Below, one piece after another: positions 7,674-17,350 of a DNA stretch of 21,410 bases; the stretch's first letter is position 1; every line of letters starts with the position of its first letter. The notes beneath the pieces were generated by a model, which saw nothing but the letters and a program-made list of their open reading frames with translations, searched no databases and was not told the origin of the DNA. The position numbers and the translations under genes were made by a program. The stretch spans positions 1-21,410 of the forward strand of contig QANT01006042.1 in assembly GCA_003254885.1 (NCBI GenBank), given 5' to 3'. This DNA is from Purshia tridentata (lineage: Eukaryota; Streptophyta; Magnoliopsida; Rosales; Rosaceae).

Positions 7674-8708
7674 TACATATCTATTTATCACATGACAAAA
7701 GTTTAAGTAGCATCCGATTCCCATTGCAGTTTTTCTCCAAAAAATTAGGCCAAATGATTCCGTGGAAAAATACATGCAGACTACTCTAAAATGCTGTGTG
7801 GTATATAGTTCGTCAATCCTTCAACGTCGGCCTGATGCCGAAATTTGTGGTCCTACTAGCTCCTACTCCTACCTAGCAATTGCCAATAATATTCAAAATC
7901 TATTGGAGCCTAATTAATGCAGACTTTTATTTTTAACAAATCCTATCCTTCTACTGCCATGCCTTTTTTACCTTTCTTTTTTCTTCTTCTAAGAGAAAAT
8001 CAAGACTATTCACGCATTAGACTTCAACCGAATAATTACATCAATCATGTTGTATAGTAGGAATCAGCCATTCCTCTAACCACAAGGTTGAGTACAATCA
8101 AGTCCATAACGCACCGAACGAGCCAAACGTTTAACTCGGGGTTGGAACCTAATGGAAAAATACACATAATCAAGCAGCACCAAATGCGACCCCTCCACAA
8201 GTCCTCTCTGTCATGTATTTTTTGTTTTCGTCTTTGATTTTTGTTTTGGTGGGAATGGGTTTAGAAAAGCCCCAAAGGAAAGATTACATTAATGGAAAGT
8301 AACATTAAATTCTGACATAAATAGTTATAGTAGCTCCAGGAGAAAAATTATAAGAATTTATTAATTAAAACAGTAGGACAACCATGCTGCCAAGACAACC
8401 TACCATCAAGGTAATTAAGTTGCACAACACAAACAAGCATCTATAAGAAATATTTTGTGTATTAATCTACTTAAATATAATAGAAATTTAAGATTAAATA
8501 CCTAGTTTCAATACTTTTTTAGAAAATCAGTTTTGCTTATAATTTTTAGGTTTGACTATTAACTAATGAACTTATTTTTACAATAGGTCACAAATTTACA
8601 GTCCATTTGTTTTGGGCTTTATTTGTTTGACAAATTTGCCCTTCTACTGTCCTTTGGCCTACATATGATGGGTCTTAGATAAAATTTATAAAGTTTTGAC
8701 AAAATTGT
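7674..8708. other. AT-rich intervening DNA, no gene seen
   Basis: All six frames are closed by frequent stops. No repeat array, LTR end or tRNA-like sequence was found. It is the flank of the Helitron on its left and of LTR B on its right, so it may be older insertion-site DNA or a decayed element. Confidence 0.5.
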
Positions 8709-9497
8709 TGACAGGACCGCCCTAGAGTTTACTCTGAAATGACCTTGTTGGGAATGCCACATCTCACGACATGGGCCTCGATCTTACCGAAAATCGGCAG
8801 CATCTCCTTTTAAAAAGCCTTACCTAAAAATGAGATATGCCCTGTTAAAACTCAACAATAACCAGAGAATCTCAACAAATAATCTCTTAACAAAAATAAT
8901 AGTCAAAACAACAACCCAACCCAAAATGGTCACCTCAAAGTGATTTCAGAGCATATTTAAAGGAATTACATCATTCGAGAGAAATGAATAATTGAAATAA
9001 ATATGTGAAACTATGCCTACATAGTCTCGGATGTCAGAAGATGAAAAAGTGGCTCGACGCTCAAGTGGCTCGAACGGGATCCTCGTCACCTGGGGGAGAA
9101 CATTTAAAACACAAAACTATGAGATAAAACTCAGTGAGTGGACAAAAATAATTTAAACAATCCTTTCTCAACATAAGTATATTAACATAGAATTTCTCTT
9201 TCGAATTCCCCAGTTTTGAAACCAATTCGCAAAAATCATAAGATCAAAACCATAAATCCCGGGTCCCACTCGTCATAAGTCCAAAACCTTCATAATTATA
9301 CAAAGTATAATTTCAGAAAAACTAAATATGCAAATACGGTTCCAAATATTTACAAGAGTTAAAACATTTATGATAAGTAGTAGCAGCACAAGACATTTAC
9401 CAGTATATCAAAATACTTAAAACTCTCACCGTAGTACCCATACACTCTCTATCAATATATGTACACGTGGGCCAAGTACATGTACATAGATATGACT

Positions 9498-9868
9498 AAC
9501 TTTTATCAATACGCGAACACACAATGATTCGCATAGATTCCAACTTTATCAATACGCGAACACACAATGGTTCACATAGATCCAAACTTTATCAATACGC
9601 AAACACACAATGGTTCGCATAGATTCCAACGCGCATAGATAGTGCACCAAGAAACACGGCCCAAAGCCAATATGTGTGAACTGATGGGTCCCAAAGACCT
9701 ATAACCAGAACACACAATGGTTCGCATAGATCCCAACTTTATCAGTACGCAAACACACAATGGTTCGCATAGATTCCAACTTTATCAATACGCGCGTAGA
9801 TAGTGCACCAGGACACACGGCCCAAGGCCTATATGTGTGAACCGATGGGTCCCAAAGACCTATAACCA
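9498..9868 (-). repeat. 43-bp tandem repeats flanking two copies of the LTR core
   Basis: Units of the form AACTTTATCAATACGCGAAC plus ACACAATGGTTCGCATAGAT begin near 9498, 9541, 9585, 9734 and 9778, with small changes. Between and after them a block of about 80 bp (GCGCATAGATAGTGCACC through AAAGACCTATAACCA) occurs at 9631-9709 and 9790-9868. The higher-order structure is therefore repeat-core-repeat-core, i.e. a segmental duplication inside the LTR. Confidence 0.88.
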
Positions 9869-10821
9869 GCCATTTACCCCCGGGTACTGTCCAGTGGTTT
9901 AAAAACCATAAACCAATATTCTCATAAACATATTACATATATAATCTCAAAATACCACATGATAAACATTGCGAATAAAATAATTATTCAATCAAACCAA
10001 TTTCAATCGATACTTAAAAAAATTCAAATAATTTTAAAACATTTAAAAGACAATCTTTGAAACCAAAAATCCACTCACAAACTTGGCGAGCAAAACGTAA
10101 GCTTCGCCGATCACCCAACTAGCAGCCAACACCCAAAACTTCCCCGAAAACACTTCTGATCATCCTGTACAAACACGTAAGGTCCAAGTTGGTTCCCAAA
10201 AGCCTTAAAACAAGGAAAAAAAACATTTTTGGTGACTGGCCGGTCCAGCACAGCCGCACGTGGCGGCGCCGGCGGCGGTCAACGGTGGCAGCCACCGGAA
10301 AGTTGACTTTTCCGGCGACCAACCCAGAAAATAAAATTGACCATACCAAATCGACGGGCTCAAAGAGAGGAACAACTTTGTCAACTGGGACGAGTCCAAA
10401 AAGTGGCCGGAAGTGGCCGGAAAACCCCAATTTCGGTCTGAAATTTCTGTCCCTGATCTGAAAATTCAAACCTACACGAAAAATTACAAATCACATATGG
10501 TTGGAAAGCTTGAAACGTGAGGATTTCAGAAAGGTAAGAATCGAACCAAACCGAGGTCAGACGAAGCAGGAATTTGGATTTGAAACTCACGATAGCCGAA
10601 ATTTCTTGGGCTCGATTCGTCGTCCACAGTGATCCGATCGGGACGATTTGGATATTGATGGAAAGAGAACGAAGAGGCGAACAAAACCCAACCAAGCAGA
10701 AGTCCAGAAGATGCTGTACGCGCTTCCACGCGCGGCTGGGAGGTGCGACGGCGATTCTGATCGCCAGACACTATTCACGCGTGAATTTTGATTTTTTTTC
10801 GAAAAATGAAATTATTTTTCC

Positions 10822-10822
10822 N
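10822..10822. other. Ambiguous base (N)
   Basis: A single undetermined base lies in a T/C-rich run inside LTR B. It points to an assembly or base-calling uncertainty and slightly alters any translation over it. Confidence 0.99.
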
Positions 10823-11071
10823 TTCCCTTCCAAACTTTAAACGTCCATAACTCTTAAACCGTAAGTCCAAATTACGAGCCGTTTCTTCCTACGCGCTCGT
10901 GAGGTCGAGCTCTACGCAACCGTATAAAAATTTGGTTCAAAATACCATTTTAAAAATATACGTCCCTTGCAGAAACCAAAACGTCTCTAAGTGAGGGCAA
11001 ATTGGTAAAATTACCTCAAAGACTTGAAATTATGATCCAAAAAGGAAAAGTAGGGACGGGTCATAACAACA

Positions 11072-11172
11072 TACCCCCGTTAAAGAAATTTCGTCCTCGA
11101 AATTTAAAAGAACGCAGATGCTAAACAAACACAACACTGTCAACAGAGCAAATTTTGGAACGGGTCATTACA
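11072..11172 (-). mobile_element. Stub of Gypsy internal 3' end, with a second LTR-like head
   Basis: On the minus strand, AAATTTCGAGGACGAAATTTC followed by TTTAACGGGGGTA directly precedes LTR B. This is the usual 3' internal end of plant Gypsy elements, just after integrase, and AACGGGGG serves as the polypurine tract. Only about 35-60 bp of internal sequence remains. At 11172, on the minus strand, the sequence starts TGTAATGACCCGTTCC, very like the LTR B start TGTTATGACCCGTCCC 100 bp away, but the sequences diverge afterwards. The whole pol gene is missing. Confidence 0.55.
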
Positions 11173-11621
11173 TGCAATTAATGAAAAGATACTTTAATTA
11201 ACATTTGAAGGGAATTGGTAACACATTGACAGTTGTGAATGACCAATAGATGTATCTCATTAAGAGTAAGACTAGATATCATCATTCTACTAACTTGATT
11301 AGAGACATGATTACTTATGAAATCTAAGGCTCTATAGCTTGAAGGGACATAGTAAGACTGTTGTACCTAAAGGATTCACACAATATCTTGTGAGTTTATA
11401 TTTCCTTATAGCAAGAATTTGCTCAAAGTGATCGAGTTCCAAATCTAATCAAATGTTCTTAGAAACATTGTGATTGGAACTCAATACAAAACAGATGAAG
11501 GATTTAATCTGTAGATGTCCTAAGAAGAGGATTAGGACATTGTCTCTATCAAGATGATAGATCTCAAAGTGTTGAATGACTTATGAGAACAAAATATATG
11601 TTGTAAAATATATGTAACTAG
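11173..11621. other. Unassigned DNA left of the Copia element
   Basis: No gene or recognisable terminus is present. It is probably the left half of the sequence into which the Copia element inserted, continued at 20712-21290. Its composition (AT-rich, no long frame) resembles the non-coding part of an older retrotransposon. Confidence 0.4.
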
Positions 11622-11778
11622 GGTTTGTGGAGGCAGAGAGAATCTATCTGTTCTCTTATTCATTCAGAAATATATATATATGCTTATACAAAGGTAGTGT
11701 TTACTTACTTTAATAAATTACGAGTATGCCCTACAACTAATTACAGGGATAGCCACACTAACAAAGATATTTACAACA
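11622..11778 (-). repeat. Copia 3' LTR
   Basis: On the minus strand it starts TGTTGTAAATATC and contains the TATA-like TGCTTATAC/ATATAT stretch seen on the plus strand. It runs to CCTCCACAAACC; the last base pair is changed from the CA expected by comparison with the other LTR. It aligns end to end with 20558-20711 with two or three small indels. Confidence 0.85.
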
Positions 11779-11787
11779 CTTCCCCTT
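11779..11787 (-). promoter_or_regulatory. Copia polypurine tract
   Basis: AAGGGGAAG on the minus strand (CTTCCCCTT on the plus strand) directly abuts the start of the 3' LTR, exactly where the primer for plus-strand DNA synthesis lies in LTR retrotransposons. Confidence 0.85.
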
Positions 11788-11833
11788 GGATATTCCATGT
11801 CATTAGTGTTGTCTCGACTATGGGCTTCTAAGT

Positions 11834-12213
11834 AGCCTCGTCAAAAGCTTGCTAGGTAATAAAAACCTTGTGGGAACAAAAACAACCCTGGTCGAAGGAG
11901 AAAAGAGTACAACGCGCGTGAGTGTGGACTTTCGCATTAGGACCTCGGAAGTAGGTGAAGGCATCTTATAGTATATCAATGGGAGCGGAGTGCATTTAGG
12001 ATTGCTACACCAAAACCATGCTCGGTAAATCCAGTGGAACAAACCCGTGGTCGAAGAGAAAAGATGAACAAATGCATATATATCAAATCAAGGCTTCTTC
12101 AGGATGCTGTATGAGTGGGGTGACCATGCCAAGATGTGCCTCATTAAAACCTTGCTATGTAACAAAACCCAGTGGGACAAAATAACCCTAGACAAAGGAC
12201 AAAAGAGTACACA
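11834..12213 (-). repeat. Three degenerate copies of a conserved Copia 3' UTR block of about 75 bp
   Basis: Plus-strand GCCTCGTCAAAAGCTTGCTA through GAGAAAAGAGTAC (11834-11910) recurs as GCCTCATTAAAACCTTGCTA through GACAAAAGAGTAC (12137-12213). A shorter, more decayed copy lies at 12009-12066 (CCAGTGGAACAAACCCGTGG). On the minus strand this is the GTACTCTTTT, CCCACTGGGTTTT, AAGGTTTTAATGAGGC block I know from the region between the RNase H stop and the polypurine tract of many plant Copia elements. Confidence 0.75.
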
Positions 12214-12300
12214 ATGGTCAAGTGAGTATGCCTTAGGATACTCTCCCTGATATCGACTCCCCCTAAAGACTATATAGTATGTAAATCAAACAATCTACGC

Positions 12301-12787
12301 AAGCCAATACCTCAAACATGTTTCAAGAATGTGGACTTTCGTAGTGACTTGGTGAAGAAGATATGCAGGATTGTCTTGAGATCAGATCTGGTTGACTCCA
12401 ATCTTCTGATGCTCTTGTTGCTGATGGTTGAAGAAGAAATTCGGTGAAATATGCTTGGTGTTGTCTCCTTTGATGAAACTCGTCTTCATCAGTGGTGGAA
12501 TGCAGCCTATGCGTACTTCGAACATGTTTGGTAACGGCTTTCAGCCATATGCATTCATGAACTGCCTTGTAAAGAGCTAGAATATCAGCATGATTCGAAG
12601 AGGTAGCAACAAGGGTCTGATTTATAGACCTCCAAGATATTGCTATATTCCCAATGGTAAAGACATAACTAGTTTGGGAACACGCCTTGTGCGAGTCTGA
12701 TAGATAACTCGTGTCAACAAATCCAACAAGGCATGCATCATTCCGAGGGTCAAGGTGGGTTCGATCCATTCTAAGATGCGTAGGCAT
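12301..12787 (-). pseudogene. Copia RNase H domain, frameshifted
   Basis: The minus-strand frame gives LVGFVDTSYLSDSHKACSQT, then AISWRSINQTLVATSSNHAD. This is the Copia RNase H signature, in which the first Asp of the DxGYLSD-type motif is kept and the usual Glu of SSNHAEI is Asp. The domain would degrade the RNA strand during reverse transcription. After about 12510 the true frame is lost. A second frame reads MKTSFIKGDNTKHISPNFF, then a stop at the position of an Arg, then a third frame gives FTKSLRKSTFLKHV. That shows at least two frameshifts plus stops before the normal C-terminus near 12301. The junction to the RT frame near 12780 is also shifted. Confidence 0.88.
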
Positions 12788-13990
12788 AGAATAAGCCTAT
12801 ATCCGTCGTACCTCTAAGGTAATGGAAAATGTCTTTTATGCCATTCCAGTGGCGGCGTGTTGGCGCAGAGTTATATCTAGCTAGCAAGTTCATAGCAAAT
12901 GAGATGTTTGGTATAGTGCATTGAGTCAAGTACAATAATGCACCTATTGCACTTAGGTATGGAACTTCTGGTGCCAATACCTCTCCATTATTATCTGCAG
13001 GATGAAATGGATCATTCTTGGGATCTAGACTACGAACAATCATGGGTGTGCGCGAAGGCTTCACTTTATTCTCATTAAAGTGCCTTAACATCTTCTGGAT
13101 GTATTTCGATTGATGGACCAGAATCCCATCCGCATAGTACTCGAGCTCCAAGCCGAGACAGAAATTTGTTCTCCCAAGATATTTCATCTCGAATTCCGAC
13201 TACAAGTGCTTAGTAGTCTCATTGATCTCATCGACATAAACAGCCATAATAGCAAATCTGGAATTTGTTTTCTTGATAAACACGCATGGGCATAGTTCAT
13301 AATTCACATATCCCTTTCTGATCAAATATTCACTTAGACGGTTATACCACATCCATTCAGATTATTTCAATCCATAAAGTGAACGCCTCAAACGAAGGGA
13401 GAGCGTGTTCCATGGTCTGGAACTATTTGTATCGGGTATCTTAAGTCCTTCAGGAACTTTCATATATATATATATATATATACATATATATGTATATATC
13501 TATCTATCTATCTATCTCTCTCTCTCTCTCTATGTATCAGGATCCTCATAGAGATAAGCTTTGACCACATCCATAAGCTGCATACTCAGTTTTTCAGTGG
13601 AAAGTTATCACGTTTATTACGAGAGAATACGTCTCCTCATAATCAATCCCAAGGCGTTGAGAAAATCCTTGCGCCACTAGACAAGTTGTATCTCACAATC
13701 TCATTTTTCTCATTAGGCTTCCTTACAAATACCCATTTAAATTTTATAGGTTTAACATGGGGAGGTGTAGGGACGACAGGCCCAAACACTCTTCTCTTTG
13801 TCAAGGAATCTAATTCAGCCTAGATAGCTTCTTTCCATTTAGGCCAGTCTTGTCGACGTTGAAATTCATCGACAAAGCGAGGTTCGATGTCATCGCTAGT
13901 TATGATTTCGGTAGCTACCGCGAATACAAATATATCATCGATAATAACCTCATTTTGATTCCAGATTTCACTTAAGCATGCATAATTTAT
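12771..13990 (-). pseudogene. Copia reverse transcriptase domain, broken
   Basis: Minus-strand translation in segments gives DWPKWKEAI (stop) AELDSLTKR, FGPVVPTP, KFKWVFVRKPNEKNEIVRY, YEETYS, MDVVKAYLY, RRSLYGLK (stop) S, NRLSEYLIRKGY, VYVDEIN, FEMKYLGRTNFCLGLELEYY, SAIGALLYLT and RRHWNGIKDIFHYL. These are the Copia RT landmarks in order. The catalytic YVDD box is YVDE, and the stretch after it is about 10 codons short. The finger/palm region around 13460-13640 is damaged and contains a TATA/TATC/TC microsatellite. Stops replace the Lys of WKEAIKAEL and the Gln of LYGLKQS. It cannot encode an active enzyme. Confidence 0.9.
13461..13532. repeat. Compound (AT)n-(TATC)n-(TC)n microsatellite inside the RT pseudogene
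   Basis: A run of AT dinucleotides, then TATC tetranucleotides, then TC dinucleotides interrupts the RT coding remnant between the MDVVKAYLY and KVPEGLK segments. It must have expanded after the gene died. Confidence 0.95.
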
Positions 13991-14399
13991 TGAGATTTTT
14001 TCTTTCTTCGGAGTGGGTTCAGATGTTGGAACGTCCCCTAATGCCGTCTCCTCCAGGACGGACCTATAATCAAAAACACGAACCTATAATCCGAAACAAT
14101 CCCATAAGATGGATAGAATGAGGTTTCGATGTCAAGATGATTTATTTGTGCCAAATTTACCCTCTTCCGGGGATAAGAATCCTTCGAACCTAATTATCTA
14201 CCTCACTTCTGGGCAGGGAAATATGACTGGTTAACTGCCATGGCCGTACCTTGTCTATCTGGGACAACACGTCCTATGGGGACGGATATCCTTGCAAGCA
14301 TGTTTGTAGCAGGTAGATGTGATCTCGTCACTTTAGCTAGATCAGAGAAAGCGTCTAGCTACACTCTGTATATCTAGAATTTTCTGCAATTCACTATCA

Positions 14400-14790
14400 T
14401 ATTGTGCAGTTAGGGGATCGAGATGAGAAATAGTGGAGATATTCTACGTCAATTCGTGTGGTTCATCAGGAATGGTGACGTTTTTATCTCCCCTTAACGA
14501 CGGGAAGACTGTCTCATCAAAATGACAATCCGCAAATCTAGTGAGAAAGAGATTGCCTATCAAGGGCTATAAAAAGCATAAAATGGATGGGGATTCATAA
14601 CCGACCAATCCTTTTTTGAGGACCCAATTTTGTATGTTGTGGCGGCACAATTGACACATAAACTACACAGCCAAATATGCGTAAGTGCCAAACGTCATGT
14701 TCGTACCTAGTTGCCAACTGTAATGCGGAGTAAGGTTGGGTAGCAGTGGACCTCAATCGGACCAACCTAGCTGTAGGCAAGATTAAGATT
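14400..14790 (-). pseudogene. Copia integrase C-terminal part
   Basis: The minus-strand frame from 14780 gives ARLVRLRSTATQPYSALQLA, then YEHDVWHLRIFGCVVYVSI and PPQHTKLGPQKR. These match the segment after the integrase catalytic core in plant Copia polyproteins (LRIFGC.vYV.i.PPQ..k.GPQ). A second frame downstream reads FADCHFDETVFPSLRGDKN, the usual continuation toward the RT. A frameshift therefore lies near 14590. The D,D,E catalytic core that should precede it is absent: about 30 codons of pre-integrase sequence run almost straight into the post-core segment. Confidence 0.85.
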
Positions 14791-15390
14791 GAATAGCCCC
14801 ATATAGAAAAATGGTGAAATATTTACTAGTCTTTGCATATGATGGTCTAGTATTCAACTTTCCTAATAAGCAGGCTAGGCATAGTGTGTCACTAGACACA
14901 AGATAGTAAAGGGATGCTCGTGTGATGATTTGAGGATACAGCGCATATTAAGAAGCTGCTTAAATTGGTTAGCGTCTGGCTAACTATATGGTTTGCCTCA
15001 ATCAATCTAATGGTCATCCTATAGAGACCACTCGAGAGACATTTCAATTTTTCCAATATATGCTTCTTGCCGTACAAGTTGAAAGTTATGCAAAGATATT
15101 CCACTCCATTTTCCTCAATGGTTTCAAAGTGATAACCATGGTTCGAATATCCTTAGAACTCAACAACGTTCTTCTGGAACATGAAGAATATATGGCCTCA
15201 TTAATGGTAAATTCAGTACCATTGGTTAAAATAGGCTTTGCCATGGCCCTCTACCAGGTTGGATTAGCCTGATATGGTTGCTATAGAGGTATGAGTAGGC
15301 AATAAATTTGAAAAATACTTGTGTTCTCGGAGTATAGTGTGCATAGTAGCACTATCAGCCAGACAACAAACTTCCCACAAAACATGTCTA
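14791..15390 (-). pseudogene. Copia protease and pre-integrase region, broken
   Basis: The minus-strand frame around 15375 reads CCLADSATMHTILREHKYF and then ATISG (stop) SNLVEGHGKA. The DSA triad with THTIL-like context is the Copia aspartic protease site. It continues through LSSKDIR and, in another frame, KKHILEKLKCLSSGLYRMTI, then IEANHIVSQTLTNLS, the linker before integrase. Below 14960 only traces of the zinc-binding and GKL...RPS region remain (LGKLNTRPSYAKTSK near 14830-14880). The protease would cleave the polyprotein, but it is interrupted by several stops. Confidence 0.85.
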
Positions 15391-15690
15391 TTCATAAACT
15401 TAATTTAATGTATGAAAATAACTAACTTCTTTGAATTAATATTCGAACATAACCAAATTTTTAGAAACTAACAATCCTAAACATAAATCACCAAAATAAT
15501 CCAAATATGAATCATTATTTAAAGAATAAAATAAATATGGCACAAGCGCTGATCATAACCATGTTTTCAAGTTTTCAGTACTCGAAGTGTCCAGAAGTAG
15601 CCTAGAAATTAGTGTCAACTAGGGTGGTATTCATAGGAAATGACCCTTTAGCAAAGTTGGTCTCACGAGGTCCGTGACTGGCGTAATACC
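15391..15690 (-). other. AT-rich gap between gag and protease remnants
   Basis: I find no Copia-like coding segment here. The AT-rich stretch 15391-15560 may be a small unrelated insertion or an extremely decayed linker. Confidence 0.4.
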
Positions 15691-15699
15691 CCTTATAGC

Positions 15700-16514
15700 T
15701 TGCCCTAATGCACGACAGGTGCGAGACCAATGATCAGTTCCTCCAAATTGGTGACATAGATCAATCTAATTATGATTCTGGGGGCAACAGGCAGGACCAG
15801 TGTTCTTCTCATTTTTAGTTCTTAAGGCCGAGTAACTGTGATTCCCACCACGTGGGCTTTGGCCATGGGAACTTGGGTTATGTGGGCCTTGGCCACGTTG
15901 ACCTCAATCATATGGGGCATTCTTCTGAGAACCTTTCCTTCCATTTCTCGGGCAATCAGATATTGTGCCCTTTTCATGACCCTAGTTTCCTGTTTCGCAG
16001 TTTGAATCTCAATGAGCAACATCGTTTGCTTTAGGCAATGGTGTTGCTTTGGTACCGGCCAGTCGGGCTTGATCATTGTTTAATAATCAGTTGTTGTTCT
16101 TTTTGGGAAGCAACAAAGTAGTGATTAATTCTGAGAACTTGGTAAAATGCCCCTCCCTGTATTTTTGCTTCAGGACCAAACAGGAGGCAATGAAGATAAA
16201 GAAAATCTTTTGCAATTAATACGTCAACTTTGGTAAGCTCCTCTCCACAAAATTTGAGGAGTGACCAAATTTGACTGAATTATACTCATTTACGGATTTG
16301 AAATCCCGAAAACAGATGGTCTGCCAATCATGTCTTGCTTCGGGAATGAAAATGGTTCTTAGGTAGTTAAACCGATTTTCCAGAGCGACCCAAAGAGCAC
16401 GTGGATCCTCTTCAGCAAGGTACTCAAATGAAGCTTTACATCTTGAGTCCACTTTAGATAGTTTCTTCTGTAAACTTCGAAAGTGACAAAATCAAGCTTA
16501 TTGACATTTAACAT
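15700..16514 (-). pseudogene. Copia gag remnant with internal deletion
   Basis: The likely start is the minus-strand ATG at 16514, giving MLNVNKLDFVTFEVYRRNYL and KWTQDVKLHLS. This is the N-terminus of the UBN2-type gag of plant Copia elements. The next recognisable segment, EYLAEEDPRALWVALENRF then ARHDWQTICFRDFKSVNEYN, follows immediately in a different frame, so about 30-40 residues are deleted at 16440. Further along, PKQHHCLKQT and similar basic sequence mark the linker before the zinc knuckle. The knuckle at 15715-15756 reads CHQFGGTDHWSRTC, with Phe in place of the second Cys. Gag packages the element RNA; this copy cannot form a normal CCHC knuckle. Confidence 0.87.
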
Positions 16515-16902
16515 TCTTAAGAAAGGAACAAATAATAATATTTAGTACTTTGGGCAATAACATCCATAAGCAACAAATAAGAACTTCAAGTTCTATACAT
16601 GGTAAAATAAATTTAGATTAGACATGTAAAATCTACTGGTGTTATCATGTATGGTGAATTTATGAAGGAAACTTTAAGTTTCTTATATGGCATTATCAAA
16701 ACTACGGGTTCGGTATTTATGTATGAACTACTGGTTCGTTAATTACTTGCAATTTCTACACATATATTCTAATGCAGAAATTTAAACAAATAAAATATTT
16801 ATATAACTCAAATAGAATTGAAAATATCATAAGATTGCTCATATAAATGATTCTGCCATTTATTGTATAAATATTAAGTGAAATGAGTAATATTAAACAG
16901 AA
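16515..16902 (-). other. Copia leader, left part
   Basis: AT-rich, without coding potential. It lies between the gag start and the tRNA-like segment, and continues beyond the nested LTR at 19902-20544. I see no motif I can name. Confidence 0.5.
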
Positions 16903-16907
16903 CACAT

Positions 16908-16968
16908 TAGTGCAGTGTTAAGGCACATTCATGTGTGCAGTAGGTCCTTAGTTCGAATCCCGGGGAAG
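16908..16968 (+). repeat. tRNA-like Pol III promoter boxes (possible SINE head)
   Basis: TAGTGCAGTGTTAAGG (16908-16923) resembles an A box with one base missing. GTTCGAATCCC (16951-16961) is a near-perfect B box. The spacing of about 43 bases is tRNA-like, and the GTTCGAATCCCGGG arm looks like a T-loop. I cannot fold a full tRNA, so a tRNA-derived SINE head is more likely than a tRNA gene. The downstream body would have continued at 19907 but is interrupted by the solo LTR; no poly-A or T-rich tail was identified. Confidence 0.4.
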
Positions 16969-16973
16969 GTAAA
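16969..16973 (+). repeat. Target-site duplication GTAAA, left copy
   Basis: GTAAA immediately precedes the TG of LTR C and is repeated exactly at 19902-19906. Confidence 0.9.
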
Positions 16974-17288
16974 TGTAACACCCCGTACCTTCAAAAGTGG
17001 GTTTGAAAAGCTTTTTAAAGGTTTTCGGGATTTTATTTGGAAAGTAAAACGTTTTGGGCGTTTTTCAAATTTTAAGTTTGACTTTTAAAGTTGGCAAAAA
17101 GTTGACTTTTGGTTCGGGAAAGGTTTTTGCGTTGACTTTGGGTTCTTTGGAAAGGTCTCGTCCTCACGAGTTCGTAGACATGTAGCACGCGTCAAACGGA
17201 GCTACGGTTTGAGAGTTACGGACGTGTGAAGAGAGGGGCAAGTTTGTAATTTTGGAAAAGTTGGATTTTTAAAAGGGGGCAAAGAACC

Positions 17289-17350
17289 CCATAAAATCAG
17301 ACAGCATTTTCTCTCTCCTCTCTCCCGAAGCTTCTCTCCTTCTCGCTATT
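17289..17350 (+). promoter_or_regulatory. Candidate LTR core promoter: TATA-like box and pyrimidine tract
   Basis: CCCATAAAATC (near 17289-17299) is followed about 15-20 bases later by a long CT-rich tract (TTTTCTCTCTCCTCTCTCCC). A TATA-like box upstream of a Y-patch is a common plant core promoter arrangement, and the position about 320 bp into the LTR fits a U3/R boundary. This is inference from composition only. Confidence 0.35.

Larger units (their letters stand above)
8709..11071 (-). mobile_element. LTR B: minus-strand Ty3/Gypsy-type 3' LTR of about 2.36 kb
   Basis: Read on the minus strand it starts TGTTGTTATGACCCGTCCC and ends GGGCGGTCCTGTCA, matching the end of LTR A (GGGTCCTGTCA). 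A purine-rich tract and the CGAGGACGAAATTTC motif lie just upstream (11072-11110), which makes it the 3' LTR. It contains two copies of the conserved core, at 9655-9703 and 9816-9863, and the box pair CCCCCAGGTGACG/CCACTCACTGAG (9087-9141) in the same order and spacing as in LTR A. The GC-rich stretch at 10240-10320, with GCCGCCGGCGCC and GGCCGG boxes, parallels the GC-rich 5' part of LTR C. The several overlapping short frames at 10119-10840 are shadows of this composition. No exact target duplication was found. The left end could instead be at 8746, but the A/B end match favours 8709. Confidence 0.72.

Noticed and set aside
9420..9880. Regularly spaced repeats that might be taken for a CRISPR array
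   Set aside because: The 43-bp units are contiguous without unique spacers, the genome is a plant, and the repeats sit inside an LTR.
10119..10840. Dense cluster of short frames on both strands
   Set aside because: They lie in the GC-rich part of LTR B, overlap on both strands, and one crosses the N at 10822. There is no recognisable protein.
8746..11071. LTR B starting at 8746 (TGTTGGGAATGCC) instead of 8709
   Set aside because: It also gives a TG end, but the GGTCCTGTCA terminus at 8709 matches the end of LTR A, and neither choice shows a target duplication.
16908..16980. A functional tRNA gene
   Set aside because: Only the A and B boxes can be seen. No acceptor stem or anticodon arm can be paired, and the A box lacks a base.
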